A stretch of 64,000 nt of DNA from Actinoallomurus purpureus (GCF_024055795.1 NZ_JAMXMY010000019.1:124001-188000); one strand, 5' to 3'. Shown: positions 47,084 through 56,827, numbered from the stretch's first letter. The notes: generated by a model not told the origin, from the sequence alone. Made by a program: numbers and translations.

Positions 47084-49711
47084 TCAATCCTCCGGTGTCT
47101 TCCAGTGCCACCCGGGTCCATCCGGGTTGGGAACGATCTCTCGCTGGGGGCGGGGAGCGCTGCGGCCGGGTGCCGCCTCGCGCGTCTCCCGGAACACCGG
47201 GGTGCGGCCGTTGACGGCCGCGACCCGGCGCAGGATCTCGTCGGCGAGCGTCGACTCGCCCGTGGTGTCATCCGTGCTCTCGGCGGTGGCCGGGCGCTCC
47301 GGGACTGTCCTGAGGGCCCTCCGCTCGGCCCGGAGCTCGGCCAGCCGCTCCGCCTGCCGTCGCACCCTCGGCGCAGGTACGCCGCCCGGAACGAGGGCCG
47401 GGACGAGGACCGGGGCGGTCGCCCTCACCTGGGTGCTCTCCACCGCCGGGTTTCTCTCCGGTCCCGGGGTTCTCTCCGCGGCCGGGGTGCCCCCGGTTGG
47501 CTCCGTCGGCTCGGCGGCAGGCGGCTCGTCGTGTTCGCCGAGGTCGACGCGGGTGTGGAGGGCGCGCAGCGGGCGGGGCAGCCACCAGTTCGCCGGGCCG
47601 AGGAAGCGCATCGTCGCCGGAACGAGCAGCATCCGGACCAGCGAGGCGTCGACGACGATCGCCACGAACATGCCGACGCCGATGAGCTTGACCAGCGTGA
47701 TGTCGGCCGTGGAGAACACCGCGATCACCACGAGGAACAGCAGCGCCGCGCTGGAGATGATGCCGCCGGTACGCTGCAGGCCGATGGCGACGGACCGCGT
47801 GTTGTCCCGCGTCCGGTCCCACTCCTCACGGACCCGGCTGAGCAGGAAGACCTCGTAGTCCATGGACAGCCCGAAGACGGTGAGCAGGACGAGGATCAGG
47901 GTCGTCGGCTCGGTGGTGCCGGTCGAGGTGAAGCGCAGCAGGCCCGCGAGGTGGCCGTCCTGGAACCCCCACACGATCGCGCCGAACGACGCGCCGAGGG
48001 ACAGCAGGTTCATGGCGACGGCCTTGAGCGGCAGCACGATCGATCCGAACGCCATGAACAGCAGCAGGAAGGTGACCAGGCCGATCACCGCGCCGACGGT
48101 GGGCAGGCCGCGCCGCAGGCTGTCCATCAGGTCCATCTGTGCGGCCGTGCCGCCGCCGACGTCGGCGTACAGCGCCGCCCGGTTCAGCGGCACCGCGCGG
48201 ACGCGGCGTACGAGGTCCTTGGCGTCGTCGGTCATCGCCCCGTACTGGTGCCGCACCGAGATCCGCACCGCGGCGTACTTCTCGGCGTACCCGCTGATCT
48301 CCACGCTGGTGACGCCGGGCAGGTGCCGCAGCCGGTCCTCGTAGTCGGTGATGAACGACGGCACCGGCTTCTTCTTCGTCGGCACGAAGTTCTTCGGGAC
48401 GAGGTCGCCGGACAGAACGACGTCGATCGGGTCCTTGGAGCCGGTCGGGAACTCCCGCTGGAACGCCTCGTACAGCTGGCGGTTCGGGCTGCTCGTCGGC
48501 AGCACGCGCACGTCGGTGCTGCCGAACCGCACGTGGAGGAACGGCGTGGTCGACGCGCCTAGGATCGCCATGACGCCGACGAAGTACAGGATCGGGTGGC
48601 GCATCACGCTCGTCGCCAGGCGGTACCACGGCCCGCTCGTACGCTGGGCCTCCGGTGTCCGGAGCGACCGCGCGGCGGCGCGCCGCCGCCACGGCATCCG
48701 GCCGAACTCCACGCGGGGGCCCAGCAGGGCGAGCAGCGCGGGCAGCAGGAACAGCGCGCCGACGATCGCGACGGCGACGACCGCCATGCCGCCGATGCCG
48801 ACCGAGCGCAGGAACATCTGCGGAAACAGCAGCAGGCCGGCGAGCGCGGTCGTCACCGTGATGCCGGAGAAGGCGATGGTGCGGCCGGCGGTCGCCATCG
48901 TGTTCGCCAGGGCCGTCGGCCGGTCGGCGCCGCGCCCCAGCTCCTCACGGAACCGGTTGACGATGAACAGCGAGTAGTCGATCGCCAGGCCGAGCCCCAT
49001 CATCGTGATGACCTCGGCGCTGAAGGAGGAGATGGCGGTGACCATCGTCAGCACCCGCAGGACGGTGAGCGCGCCGACGATGGAGAAGACGCCGACGACC
49101 AGCGGCAGCCAGAAGGACCCGAGGCTGCCGAACACGAAGAGCATCAGGACGAGCAGCACCGGAAAGGAGATCATCTCGGCGCGTGCCAGGTCGCTCTGCG
49201 TCTGGGTGTTGAACTCCTTGGCGAGCGGCACGCCGCCGCCGACCCGTACGTTCAGGCCGGGCGCGCCGAACATGCCCTCGATGGCGTCGTACGCCCTGGT
49301 CTTCGCGGTGTCGTCGCCGGCCAGTTGCACGGCGGCGAACGTCGCGTGCCGGTCCTTGGAAGCGAGTTCGGCGATCCGGGGCGTCTGGCTCCAGTACGTC
49401 AGGACGCCCCGGATCTTGTCCTTGGGAAGGCGGGCGAGCGCCGTGGTGACCGAGCCGCGGAAGCGGGGATCGTCGACGGTCAGCCGGTCGCTGCGGTAAA
49501 TGACGAAGACGTCCGGCGTGGAGTTGCTGAAGTACTGCGCGGACAGCTTGGCCACGAGCGAGGACGAGGAGTGCGGGTCGTCGAAGCCGCCGCTCTTCAG
49601 CCGCGCGACCGCGCCCGATCCCCACATGCCGGACACGACCATGAACGCCAGGCACAGCGCGAGACAGCTCAGCCGTCGTCGATGGACGAGACGTCCCAGA
49701 CCGGCGAACAT
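47084..49711 (-). CDS. MmpL-family RND transporter
   Basis: An 875-residue membrane protein with two halves. Each half has a single N-terminal helix, a large extracytoplasmic domain and a five-helix bundle: first half ~1-330 (MMGLGLAIDYSLFIVNRFREE), second half ~375-700 (GLSMDYEVFLLSRVREEWD). The paired DYS/DYE motifs are the MMPL signature. A ~165-residue Pro/Arg-rich cytosolic tail follows. MmpL proteins move lipids or lipid conjugates across the membrane. The start is ATG 49711 or GTG 49714. The upstream ligase gene implies a fatty-acyl cargo (inference). Confidence 0.9.
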   Translation of the reverse strand: MFAGLGRLVHRRRLSCLALCLAFMVVSGMWGSGAVARLKSGGFDDPHSSSSLVAKLSAQYFSNSTPDVFVIYRSDRLTVDDPRFRGSVTTALARLPKDKIRGVLTYWSQTPRIAELASKDRHATFAAVQLAGDDTAKTRAYDAIEGMFGAPGLNVRVGGGVPLAKEFNTQTQSDLARAEMISFPVLLVLMLFVFGSLGSFWLPLVVGVFSIVGALTVLRVLTMVTAISSFSAEVITMMGLGLAIDYSLFIVNRFREELGRGADRPTALANTMATAGRTIAFSGITVTTALAGLLLFPQMFLRSVGIGGMAVVAVAIVGALFLLPALLALLGPRVEFGRMPWRRRAAARSLRTPEAQRTSGPWYRLATSVMRHPILYFVGVMAILGASTTPFLHVRFGSTDVRVLPTSSPNRQLYEAFQREFPTGSKDPIDVVLSGDLVPKNFVPTKKKPVPSFITDYEDRLRHLPGVTSVEISGYAEKYAAVRISVRHQYGAMTDDAKDLVRRVRAVPLNRAALYADVGGGTAAQMDLMDSLRRGLPTVGAVIGLVTFLLLFMAFGSIVLPLKAVAMNLLSLGASFGAIVWGFQDGHLAGLLRFTSTGTTEPTTLILVLLTVFGLSMDYEVFLLSRVREEWDRTRDNTRSVAIGLQRTGGIISSAALLFLVVIAVFSTADITLVKLIGVGMFVAIVVDASLVRMLLVPATMRFLGPANWWLPRPLRALHTRVDLGEHDEPPAAEPTEPTGGTPAAERTPGPERNPAVESTQVRATAPVLVPALVPGGVPAPRVRRQAERLAELRAERRALRTVPERPATAESTDDTTGESTLADEILRRVAAVNGRTPVFRETREAAPGRSAPRPQREIVPNPDGPGWHWKTPED

Positions 49712-49723
49712 CACTGCCCTTCG

Positions 49724-51463
49724 TTACCGGATGACGGGCAGCGTCCCTGCCAGGTACCGCTCCCGGCAGGCACTCCGCGCGATCTTGCCGCTGGACGTAC
49801 GCGGGACCCCGCCCGGCTCGACGAGCAGGAAGTCGTCCACCCGGAGCTCGTGGGTGGCGCTCACGGCGCTCCGTACCGCACGCGCGACCTCCTCGGCGGG
49901 GACGCCCTTCCCGCGCCGGCCGCGCTCGGCGACGATCACGACCCGATCGCCGTCCTCGCCGGAGACGGCGAACGCCGCCACGTGGTCGCGTCTGATCCCC
50001 TCGTGCGCCTGCTGCGCGCTGACCTCCACATCCTGTGGATAGTGATTGCGGCCGTCGACGATGATGAGGTCCTTGATCCGGCCGGTGACGTACAGCTCGC
50101 CCTCGTGAACGACGCCGAGGTCGCCGGTGCGCAGCCAGCCCTCGGCGGGCAACCCGTCGGCCGGGTCCTCCAGCACGGCACCGAACACCTCGGCGGTCTT
50201 GTCCGGATTGCGCCAGTACCCGGGAGAGACGTTCGGCCCGTTGACCCAGATCTCGCCGACCCGCCCGTCCGGCAGTTCGACCCGTGTCGCGGGCTCGACG
50301 ATGGCGACGAACTGGCCGGTCGGCGCGCCGCAGGAGACCAGGACGGCGTCCGTACCCGGCCGCGCCGCGCCCTCGGCCAGCGCCGCCCGGTCGAAGGCGG
50401 TGAACCTCGGCTCGCCCCGCGTCTTGCTGGCGACGTAGACCGTGGCCTCGGCCAGGCCGTACGCGGGGGACTGCGCATCGGAGCGCAGCCCGGCCCCGCC
50501 GAACGCGTCGGCGAAGCCCTTGACGGTGTCCGGCCGGATCGGCTCCGCGCCGTTCAGCGCGACCCGCACGCCGCCGAGCCGCAGGTCGGCCTTCTCCTCC
50601 TCGGTGACCCGGGAGGCGCAGTACTCGTACGCGAAGTTCGGCCCCGCGGTGATCACGTCGTCGTGCTCGGACAACAGCTCCAGCCAGCGCAGCGGCTCCA
50701 TCACGAACGCCACCGGGTCGGTGAGGACCAGGTGGTTGCCGTGCACCACCGGAAGGGCCAGCGCCAGGATCAGGCCCATGTCGTGGAACAGCGGCAGCCA
50801 GCTGACGCCGACGGTCTCGCGTGGCCGCACCTCGTAGCCGTTCCACACCTGCAGCGCGTTCGCGGTGATGTTCCGGTGGGTGATCTGCACGCCGGCCGGC
50901 GCACGGGTCGACCCCGAGGTGTACTGCAGGTACGCGACGTCGTCCGGAGCGATCTCCTCGGCCGTCCACGCGGCGGCGAGCGAGACGTCGACGGCGTCGG
51001 CGAGGACGACCTCTTTCGGACGCGGCGCGCTCTGCTCGTCGATGAACCGTTCCACCTGCGGCAGCGCGGCGGTCGTGGTCACGGCCACGGACGGGTCCGC
51101 GTCACCGTACGCGCGGATCAGCCGGTCGGCGTGGCCCGGCAGGTCCGGGGAGAACAGCGGAACGGCGATGAGCCGGGCGTACATCGCGCCGATCATCGTC
51201 GTCAGATACTCGAGGCTCTGCGGCATGAGCAGCGCGACGCGCTCCCCGGGTTCGGCGACCTCGCGCAGCCGGGCGGCGACGGCCCGCGCCCGCCGGTGCA
51301 CCTGCCCCCAGGTGAGTTCCTGCCGTTCGCCCGCCGGGTCGGCGGTGTAGTCGACGAATGTGAAGGCCGGCACGGACGGCGTCTCGGCCGCCCGGCGGGC
51401 CACCGACGCGATGAGCGGTTCGTCGAGAGATCTGGGCTCGAGACGGCGACCGTTCAGTGCCAT
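49724..51463 (-). CDS. Fatty acyl-AMP ligase-like enzyme (FadD32-type)
   Basis: The ATG at 51463 gives 579 residues. Motifs include YLQYTSGSTRAPAGV, SWLPLFHDMGLIL, ALNGAEPIR, YGLAEATVY, RTGDLGVVHEGELYVTGR and DGRNHYPQDVE. The C-terminal TSSGKIARSACR contains the adenylation lysine. Sequence style is that of mycobacterial FAALs. Unlike the ligase at 3937 it has no adjacent ACP or PKS/NRPS; its operon partners are an MmpL transporter and a secreted acyl-transferase-like esterase. Its acyl acceptor is therefore unknown. Confidence 0.88.
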   Translation of the reverse strand: MALNGRRLEPRSLDEPLIASVARRAAETPSVPAFTFVDYTADPAGERQELTWGQVHRRARAVAARLREVAEPGERVALLMPQSLEYLTTMIGAMYARLIAVPLFSPDLPGHADRLIRAYGDADPSVAVTTTAALPQVERFIDEQSAPRPKEVVLADAVDVSLAAAWTAEEIAPDDVAYLQYTSGSTRAPAGVQITHRNITANALQVWNGYEVRPRETVGVSWLPLFHDMGLILALALPVVHGNHLVLTDPVAFVMEPLRWLELLSEHDDVITAGPNFAYEYCASRVTEEEKADLRLGGVRVALNGAEPIRPDTVKGFADAFGGAGLRSDAQSPAYGLAEATVYVASKTRGEPRFTAFDRAALAEGAARPGTDAVLVSCGAPTGQFVAIVEPATRVELPDGRVGEIWVNGPNVSPGYWRNPDKTAEVFGAVLEDPADGLPAEGWLRTGDLGVVHEGELYVTGRIKDLIIVDGRNHYPQDVEVSAQQAHEGIRRDHVAAFAVSGEDGDRVVIVAERGRRGKGVPAEEVARAVRSAVSATHELRVDDFLLVEPGGVPRTSSGKIARSACRERYLAGTLPVIR

Positions 51464-51625
51464 GCCCGCACTCCCTGCCTCGCCACGGCCGCCAAGGCCG
51501 ACACCACCCGTGATCATCGTGACCGCGTGAAGCTATCGCAGGGCGTGAAGCCGCTACTTGCCTCGCACACCACATTCGCCGGAGCGTCGTTGTCACCGGA
51601 GTGACAACCGGGCGGCTGGACTACG

Positions 51626-52786
51626 GTGCGAGACGTGACAAAGCCCCGGCTGCCCAGCGGGCAACGCGCCGACATCCTGCTCGCCGCGATCGTCGGCGTG
51701 ATCGTGGCGGTCAGCACGATCTGGAGCGCCGGGGGCCTTCACTTCGTGCACGTCCGGGCGTTCCTGATGATGGCCGTCGGCCTCGTCGCGCTGGCCTTTC
51801 GCCGACGGGCCCCCGTCCTCGCGACCACGGTCGCCGGCGTCTCGACCGCCTATTACTACATCGGCCCGTTCCCGGACGGCATGGAGATGCTGACGTTCGC
51901 GGTCGCCTCCTACCTGGCCGCCGCACAGGGCCAACGGGTCGCCGCGTACGTCGGCACGGCGGCGGGGCTGTCGGTCTTCGCCGGGGCCGAGTTCCTCATC
52001 GGGCCGCCAAACGTCTTCCGCTTCCTCGGCGTGCTGGCGTGGGCGCTGGTCGTCGTCATCGCCGGCGAGGTCACGCGCTACCACCGCGCCTACCTCGACG
52101 AGGCCCGGCGGCGGGTCGCCGAGGCGGAACGCACCCGTGAGGAGGAGGCCCTGCGGCGGGCCACCGAGGAGCGGCTGCGCATCGCCCGCGAGCTGCACGA
52201 CGTCCTCGCGCACAAGATCTCACTCATCAACGTGCAGGCCGGAGCGGCCCTGCACCGCCGCGACCCCGACCAGGCGTACGCCGCGCTCAGCGCGATCAAG
52301 GACGCGAGCAAGGAGACGCTGCGGGAACTGCGCACGACGCTCGGCGTGCTCCGCCAGGTCGACGAGGCCCAGCCGCTCGCGCCCGCGCCGTCACTCGACC
52401 ACCTGGACGAGCTGATCTCCCACACGAAGAGCGCCGGGCTTCCCGTCGACCTCACGATCTCCGGCGACCGCGTGCCGCTGCCGTCGCCGGTCGACCTGAC
52501 CGCCTACCGCATCATCCAGGAGGCGCTCACCAACGCCGTACGGCACGCGGGCTCGGCGACCGCCACCGTGCTCGTGAGGTACGACCCGGATCGCGTCGCG
52601 GTGGAGATCGCCGACGACGGCCGCGGCCACGCCGCCGCCGAGGGCAACGGCATCCGCGGCATGCGCGAGCGCGCCGCCACCGTCGGCGGCGCCCTCACCG
52701 CCGCCAACCGCCCCGGCGGCGGCTTCCTCGTCCACGCCTCCCTCCCCCTCGCCCCCGCCGACCCACCGTCTCCGCCGGACCGATGA
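51626..52786 (+). CDS. NarL-type sensor histidine kinase
   Basis: A 386-residue kinase with four to five membrane helices in the first ~150 residues. A coiled linker and HisKA_3 dimerisation helix follow, with the phospho-acceptor His in ARELHDVLAHKISL at ~190. The HATPase domain is reduced, with NAVRHAG (N box), ADDGRGH (G1) and GNGIRGMRER (G2). The start is GTG 51626 or 51635. Its likely partner regulator at 53680 is separated from it by a two-gene insertion. Confidence 0.9.
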   Translation: MRDVTKPRLPSGQRADILLAAIVGVIVAVSTIWSAGGLHFVHVRAFLMMAVGLVALAFRRRAPVLATTVAGVSTAYYYIGPFPDGMEMLTFAVASYLAAAQGQRVAAYVGTAAGLSVFAGAEFLIGPPNVFRFLGVLAWALVVVIAGEVTRYHRAYLDEARRRVAEAERTREEEALRRATEERLRIARELHDVLAHKISLINVQAGAALHRRDPDQAYAALSAIKDASKETLRELRTTLGVLRQVDEAQPLAPAPSLDHLDELISHTKSAGLPVDLTISGDRVPLPSPVDLTAYRIIQEALTNAVRHAGSATATVLVRYDPDRVAVEIADDGRGHAAAEGNGIRGMRERAATVGGALTAANRPGGGFLVHASLPLAPADPPSPPDR

Positions 52787-52810
52787 ATGGACGGAGTTTT
52801 CCTGGGCACA

Positions 52811-52826
52811 ACTGTAGTTGTACAGT
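52811..52826. promoter_or_regulatory. Inverted repeat overlapping -10 of the HicA-like gene
   Basis: ACTGTA-N4-TACAGT. The right arm doubles as a -10 hexamer placed 7 bp before the ATG at 52834, so the transcript would be leaderless and the site fits an autorepressor. Confidence 0.55.
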
Positions 52827-52833
52827 ACGCAAC

Positions 52834-53073
52834 ATGCCGGCCAAAGAAATCCTCGCGGCAATCCGCGACTTAGAGGCTGCTGGATGGCGCATCGTCATTG
52901 CTTCCGGGCATGCCCACACCTACGCGAAGGCCTTCTGCCCAGGAGGGCAGGATGGCTGTGCGCCCCTCATGATCTACGGTACGCCGAAGGTCCCGGAGCA
53001 TGAGGCCAAGAAGATCCAGCGGATTTTGACGCGGTGTCCGCACACCTGCTCCGGCAGTGAGGAGGACAAGTGA
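52834..53073 (+). CDS. HicA-like small protein (putative toxin)
   Basis: A 79-residue protein whose first 40 residues (KEILAAIRDLEAAGWRIVIASGHAHTYAKA) resemble the HicA/YcfA fold with its GxH motif. It adds a Cys-containing middle (FCPGGQDGC) and a basic helix. HicA proteins are mRNA interferases, but the Cys-rich insert is unusual, so the function is uncertain. It overlaps the next gene by 4 bp, as in two-gene toxin-antitoxin modules. Confidence 0.6.
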   Translation: MPAKEILAAIRDLEAAGWRIVIASGHAHTYAKAFCPGGQDGCAPLMIYGTPKVPEHEAKKIQRILTRCPHTCSGSEEDK

Positions 53074-53609
53074 ACGTGTACTGGTTCGACGTCAATGTGG
53101 CCGGTCCTGTCACCGACGAACATGCCGAGGCCCTGGGAGAGATGCTGGCGGCCGCCGACCGCATCGACGCCACGATCCAGGCCGGAGAGGACGGTGGCGC
53201 GATCATGTTCTCTCGAGAGGCCGACGACGCGGTGCAAGCGATCATCTCCGCGGTCATGGACGTTGAGAAGGCCGGGATGACGGCGATCGGTGTCACCGAG
53301 GATCTGGTGACGGCCGAGGACATCGCCGAGCGCGCGAAGGTCACCGCTGCCTCGGCCCGGTACTGGATAACGGGTGATCGCGGACCGGGCGGGTTTCCCT
53401 CTCCCCGCGTCGCACGGCCGAAGGCCAGCCTCTACTCATGGGCGGACGTGTCCGCGTGGCTTCATGAGGCGAAACTCGGTGAAGTCGACCATGTCGCCGT
53501 TGAGACGGCCCGTGTCTGCGTACTCATCTCCGCCGCTCTCATCGTCCGTCGGGGCATGGCCGACCTGCCGAAGCACGAACGTCCGTTGGTGGCACGACTC
53601 GTCGCCTGA
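53070..53609 (+). CDS. HTH-containing partner of the HicA-like protein (putative antitoxin)
   Basis: A 179-residue protein starting at GTG with GGAGG ahead. The N-terminal ~75 residues (YWFDVNVAGPVTDEHAEALG…AIISAVMDVEKAG) form a ferredoxin-like segment. A MerR-like HTH follows at ~85-135 (AEDIAERAKVTAASARYWI … SWADVSAWL), and then a C-terminal helix. The arrangement of small protein plus DNA-binding partner suggests toxin-antitoxin autoregulation through the repeat at 52811 (inference). Confidence 0.6.
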   Translation: MNVYWFDVNVAGPVTDEHAEALGEMLAAADRIDATIQAGEDGGAIMFSREADDAVQAIISAVMDVEKAGMTAIGVTEDLVTAEDIAERAKVTAASARYWITGDRGPGGFPSPRVARPKASLYSWADVSAWLHEAKLGEVDHVAVETARVCVLISAALIVRRGMADLPKHERPLVARLVA

Positions 53610-53679
53610 GCGGCGGTCCCTTCGCTCGCCGAGCGCGACGGCTACCCGGTGATGGGGCCCGTGATGTGATGATTAGGGG

Positions 53680-54354
53680 GTGCATTTCCCCATCAGGGTC
53701 GTGCTGGCCGACGACCAGACGCTCGTACGGGCCGGGTTCCGCTCGATCCTCGACAACGAGGACGACATCAGCGTGATCGCCGAGGCCGGCGACGGGTCCG
53801 AGGCCGTGCGCCTCGCGGCGGCCGAGCGGCCCGACGTCGTCCTGATGGACATCCGGATGCCCGTGCTGGATGGGCTGGAGGCCACCCGGCGGATCGTCGC
53901 CGACGAACGGCTCCGCGACGTCAAGGTCGTGATCCTGACGACGTTCGACCTGGACGACTACGTCTACAGCGCGCTGAAGGCCGGTGCCAGCGGATTCATG
54001 GTGAAGGACACCGAGCCGCTCGAGCTGATCCACGCCGTCCGCGTCGCGGCGCGGGGCGACGCCCTGCTCGCGCCGTCGGTGACCCGCCGGCTGATCAGCG
54101 AGTTCGCCGCGAGGATCAAGGAACCGCCGCCGTCCGTCGAGCTGAACGCCCTCACCGACCGCGAGCGCGAGGTTCTCGAACTCGTCGCCGCGGGACTGTC
54201 CAACGACGAGATCGCCACGAGGCTCGTCGTCAGCCCGGCGACGGCGAAGACGCACGTGAGCCGGGTGCTCACGAAACTGCGCGCCCGCGACCGCGCACAG
54301 CTCGTCGTCCTGGCGTACGAATCCGGGCTGGTCCGGCCCGGCTGGCTCGGCTGA
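53680..54354 (+). CDS. NarL/LuxR-family response regulator
   Basis: A 224-residue regulator with a receiver domain (RVVLADDQTLVRAGFRSIL, phospho-acceptor Asp in VVLMDIRMP at ~55, conserved Lys in MVKDTE) and a C-terminal LuxR HTH (LTDREREVLELVAAGLSNDE … TAKTHVSRVLTKL). It starts at a GTG after a GGGG stretch. The natural kinase partner is the gene at 51626, separated by the HicA-like module. Confidence 0.92.
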   Translation: MHFPIRVVLADDQTLVRAGFRSILDNEDDISVIAEAGDGSEAVRLAAAERPDVVLMDIRMPVLDGLEATRRIVADERLRDVKVVILTTFDLDDYVYSALKAGASGFMVKDTEPLELIHAVRVAARGDALLAPSVTRRLISEFAARIKEPPPSVELNALTDREREVLELVAAGLSNDEIATRLVVSPATAKTHVSRVLTKLRARDRAQLVVLAYESGLVRPGWLG

Positions 54355-54461
54355 TCCCCGGGGCCGGATCGTCCAGCGTGGCACCCGCCGGAACCTCATC
54401 GAGCGACCCGGCCCCTATCGCGACCTCTGGGAGGCCGAACGCCTCCCGAGCGCCGACCGCG

Positions 54462-54713
54462 CTATTCGGCGGGCGTGAACATCTGATGCATGATCCCCCG
54501 ACGATGGCGGCCGTGGTAGGACGCGTCGGCGTCATCGGCGGTCGGATCGAACTTGGCCAGGTAGTCACTCTCGGCGTCGATCAAACGCTCCAGCTCCCCA
54601 CGATCCAGGAAGACGCCGTGGCAGCCGACGCATTCCTCGATCATCACTCCATTACGTGTCCGAACGTCCCACTCCGCGGAACACTTCGGACACGTCATCC
54701 CCGTCGCAGCCAT
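54462..54713 (-). CDS. Small zinc-ribbon (zf-TFIIB) protein
   Basis: An 83-residue protein with CPKC near the start and CVGCHGVFLDRGELERL at ~29-45, the zf-TFIIB pattern of a four-cysteine zinc ribbon followed by an acidic helix. Its tail is His/Arg-rich. The family is widespread and its role is not established. Confidence 0.85.
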   Translation of the reverse strand: MAATGMTCPKCSAEWDVRTRNGVMIEECVGCHGVFLDRGELERLIDAESDYLAKFDPTADDADASYHGRHRRGIMHQMFTPAE

Positions 54714-54919
54714 TGCGGCTCCCCTGTGAACGAATTCGACGATCAGGCAAGACTAATAACCATCACCGTGAGAGGGAACGTTTTTCGGGTGGCGCCCGGG
54801 TGATCACGAAAAGCTCGGAAGGTCCCGTCCGACGGGACGGATACGGCGTGGCCCGATCCACGCCGTGAACCGCCGACAGAATAGTGACCTTCGGCACGCG
54901 GCGGCGGCGAATCGTTCGG

Positions 54920-56650
54920 TCAGCGGGTCGGCTCGGGAGCCTTCGGCCCGGCCGCCCGTCCCCGCCTTCCGAACGGCAGCGTGACGTGGTTCCGCCGCAC
55001 GATGATCAGGCCGGCGAGCCACAGCAGGAGCGCCTCGGCGACCACCGCGATGCCGAGCGCGGTCGTCCAGGATCGATGTCCATCCCGGAGCGTGTCGGCC
55101 GGCGCGACGGCCGTCAGCTCGGAAAGACCGTCTGGCCGGGACGCCACCGGGGTCTGATCCGGGGCGACACTCGGCAGCAGCGGCATCGCGGCCGGCGTGG
55201 ACGGCCGTCCCGGCGCACTCGCCGGCGGAGCGCCCCCGTCCGCACCGGTCCCGAGGGCGGCGCCGGCCCCGGCGGCGCCGACCGGCCCGACGGGTTCGGC
55301 CGGTGGCACCGGCGCGACCGGCTGCGCGTGCTTCGGCGATCTGAGGGACTCGGCGGCCCGCGCGGCCTTCACCCGGGACCGTGCCGCTCCAGGCGCGGAC
55401 GGCGCGCCCAGAGCCTGAGCCGGGACGGAAACCGGGGCGTGGGCCGAGGCCGGAGCCAGGGCCTGGCCGTGAGCCGATGCCGGATCCGACACCCGTGGCG
55501 AGACCGCGCCCGATGTTCGAGGCGACGCCGCGCCCGGCGCCGCGACCGCGGGCCGAGCGGGATCCGCCGCCTGGACCCGGGCGCCGGCCGAGGCCGAGCC
55601 TGGGGCCGCGGCCAGGGAACGAGCCGAGCCGGGAGCCTGGACCCCGGTGCGAGCGGGCGCTGAGCCCGGTGCCGCGACCGAGGACCGTGCCTGAGCGGGG
55701 GGCACAGCCGCGGCGGAGCTCGCTTCGGCGGCGCGCGTTCCGGCCGCCGGCCGGGATCCGCTCCTGCCGCTTCGCGCCGGGAGGCGCGGCGCCCGGCGTG
55801 GCACCGCCTTCGGAGCCCTGCTCCGCGTCCCCGCGTCACCGGATGGCCCGGCGCTCGCCGGGTCTCCGTAGCCGGACGCCGATCCGGGACGTTCGGCGGT
55901 CGGTTGGGTGGACGCCGACGCCTCCGGCGAGGCCGGTGCGGGCGCGACGCTCCCCGACATGCCCTGCGCCAGCGGCGACCACAGGCCGGGCATCTCCGGC
56001 GACGTGCTCTCCTGAGGTGACGCCTCGGGAGATCCCCCGATCGCGGAGCCGTCGGTCGGCGCGGCCGCGGGGATGTTCGGCGCGGCGGACGCGTACGGGC
56101 TCGGTTCGGGGGCCACGGAGGCCGACACCGCAGGATCCGAGACCGGCCGGGTGACCGGAGCCGCGGAGACCGGAGGCCGGGCGGCCCGCAACGCCACCAC
56201 GGAGCCGTGGGAGGCGTTGGCCGCGCGCGCCTCCACGGTGACGGGCGGCTCCATCGGGAGGGACTCGCCGGTACGCACCCGAACGCGCAGCGTACGCGCC
56301 GTGGTCAGGTCGCCGAGGTCGCAGCGCAGCACGGGCGCCGACGGGGTGTCCGCGCAGGCCGTCGCGGGACGATCCCAGGCCGCCGGCCGTACGGTCGTCA
56401 GGATCAGGCGCACGCCGATCGCCGTACCGCCGACCGGCCGCACCGTCACCGCGTACTCCACCGCTCCGGGCGTCACCGAGACGACCCGGACCGAGGCGTC
56501 GACGCGCACATCGCGGACGGGCGCCACCGGCACGGTCAACGCGGAGGCGGACAGGGCCGACCCCGGCAGCGGAACCTCCCCCGCGACCGCCGGAACGGTC
56601 ATCGCGGCCGTACCGATGGCGGTCAGAATGGTCCTGGATACCGCCTTCAT
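54920..56650 (-). CDS. Secreted Ala/Pro/Ser-rich protein with C-terminal membrane anchor
   Basis: The ATG at 56650, after GGGGAG, gives 576 residues. A signal peptide is followed by a ~130-residue beta-rich domain (VDASVRVVSVTPGAVEYAV … LRCDLGDLTTARTL), then ~330 low-complexity residues dominated by Ala, Pro and Ser. A single helix (ALGIAVVAEALLLWLAGLII) leads to a basic cytosolic tail. It appears to be a surface stalk protein. The DNA in the low-complexity part is open in many frames, so long antisense frames there are artefacts. Confidence 0.75.
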   Translation of the reverse strand: MKAVSRTILTAIGTAAMTVPAVAGEVPLPGSALSASALTVPVAPVRDVRVDASVRVVSVTPGAVEYAVTVRPVGGTAIGVRLILTTVRPAAWDRPATACADTPSAPVLRCDLGDLTTARTLRVRVRTGESLPMEPPVTVEARAANASHGSVVALRAARPPVSAAPVTRPVSDPAVSASVAPEPSPYASAAPNIPAAAPTDGSAIGGSPEASPQESTSPEMPGLWSPLAQGMSGSVAPAPASPEASASTQPTAERPGSASGYGDPASAGPSGDAGTRSRAPKAVPRRAPRLPARSGRSGSRPAAGTRAAEASSAAAVPPAQARSSVAAPGSAPARTGVQAPGSARSLAAAPGSASAGARVQAADPARPAVAAPGAASPRTSGAVSPRVSDPASAHGQALAPASAHAPVSVPAQALGAPSAPGAARSRVKAARAAESLRSPKHAQPVAPVPPAEPVGPVGAAGAGAALGTGADGGAPPASAPGRPSTPAAMPLLPSVAPDQTPVASRPDGLSELTAVAPADTLRDGHRSWTTALGIAVVAEALLLWLAGLIIVRRNHVTLPFGRRGRAAGPKAPEPTR

Positions 56651-56827
56651 ACCGCTGTCTCCCCACACAGATGCCTGTCGGCCTCCGGGGGGACGGGCCG
56701 GGAGCCCGTGAGGTGATCGCTCCCCACTACTACCGCACGATCGCCGAGCGTAACCACGGCCGGACGAGCGTTTCGGGGAAGCTGAACATTCTTTCTACAC
56801 TTCCGACAGGCGTCGAGAGGAGTTCGC

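Noticed and set aside
48596-51604. A 1002-residue rightward frame opposite the MmpL and ligase genes
   Set aside because: The minus-strand genes have full family motifs; this frame is rich in Arg, His and Asp and has none.
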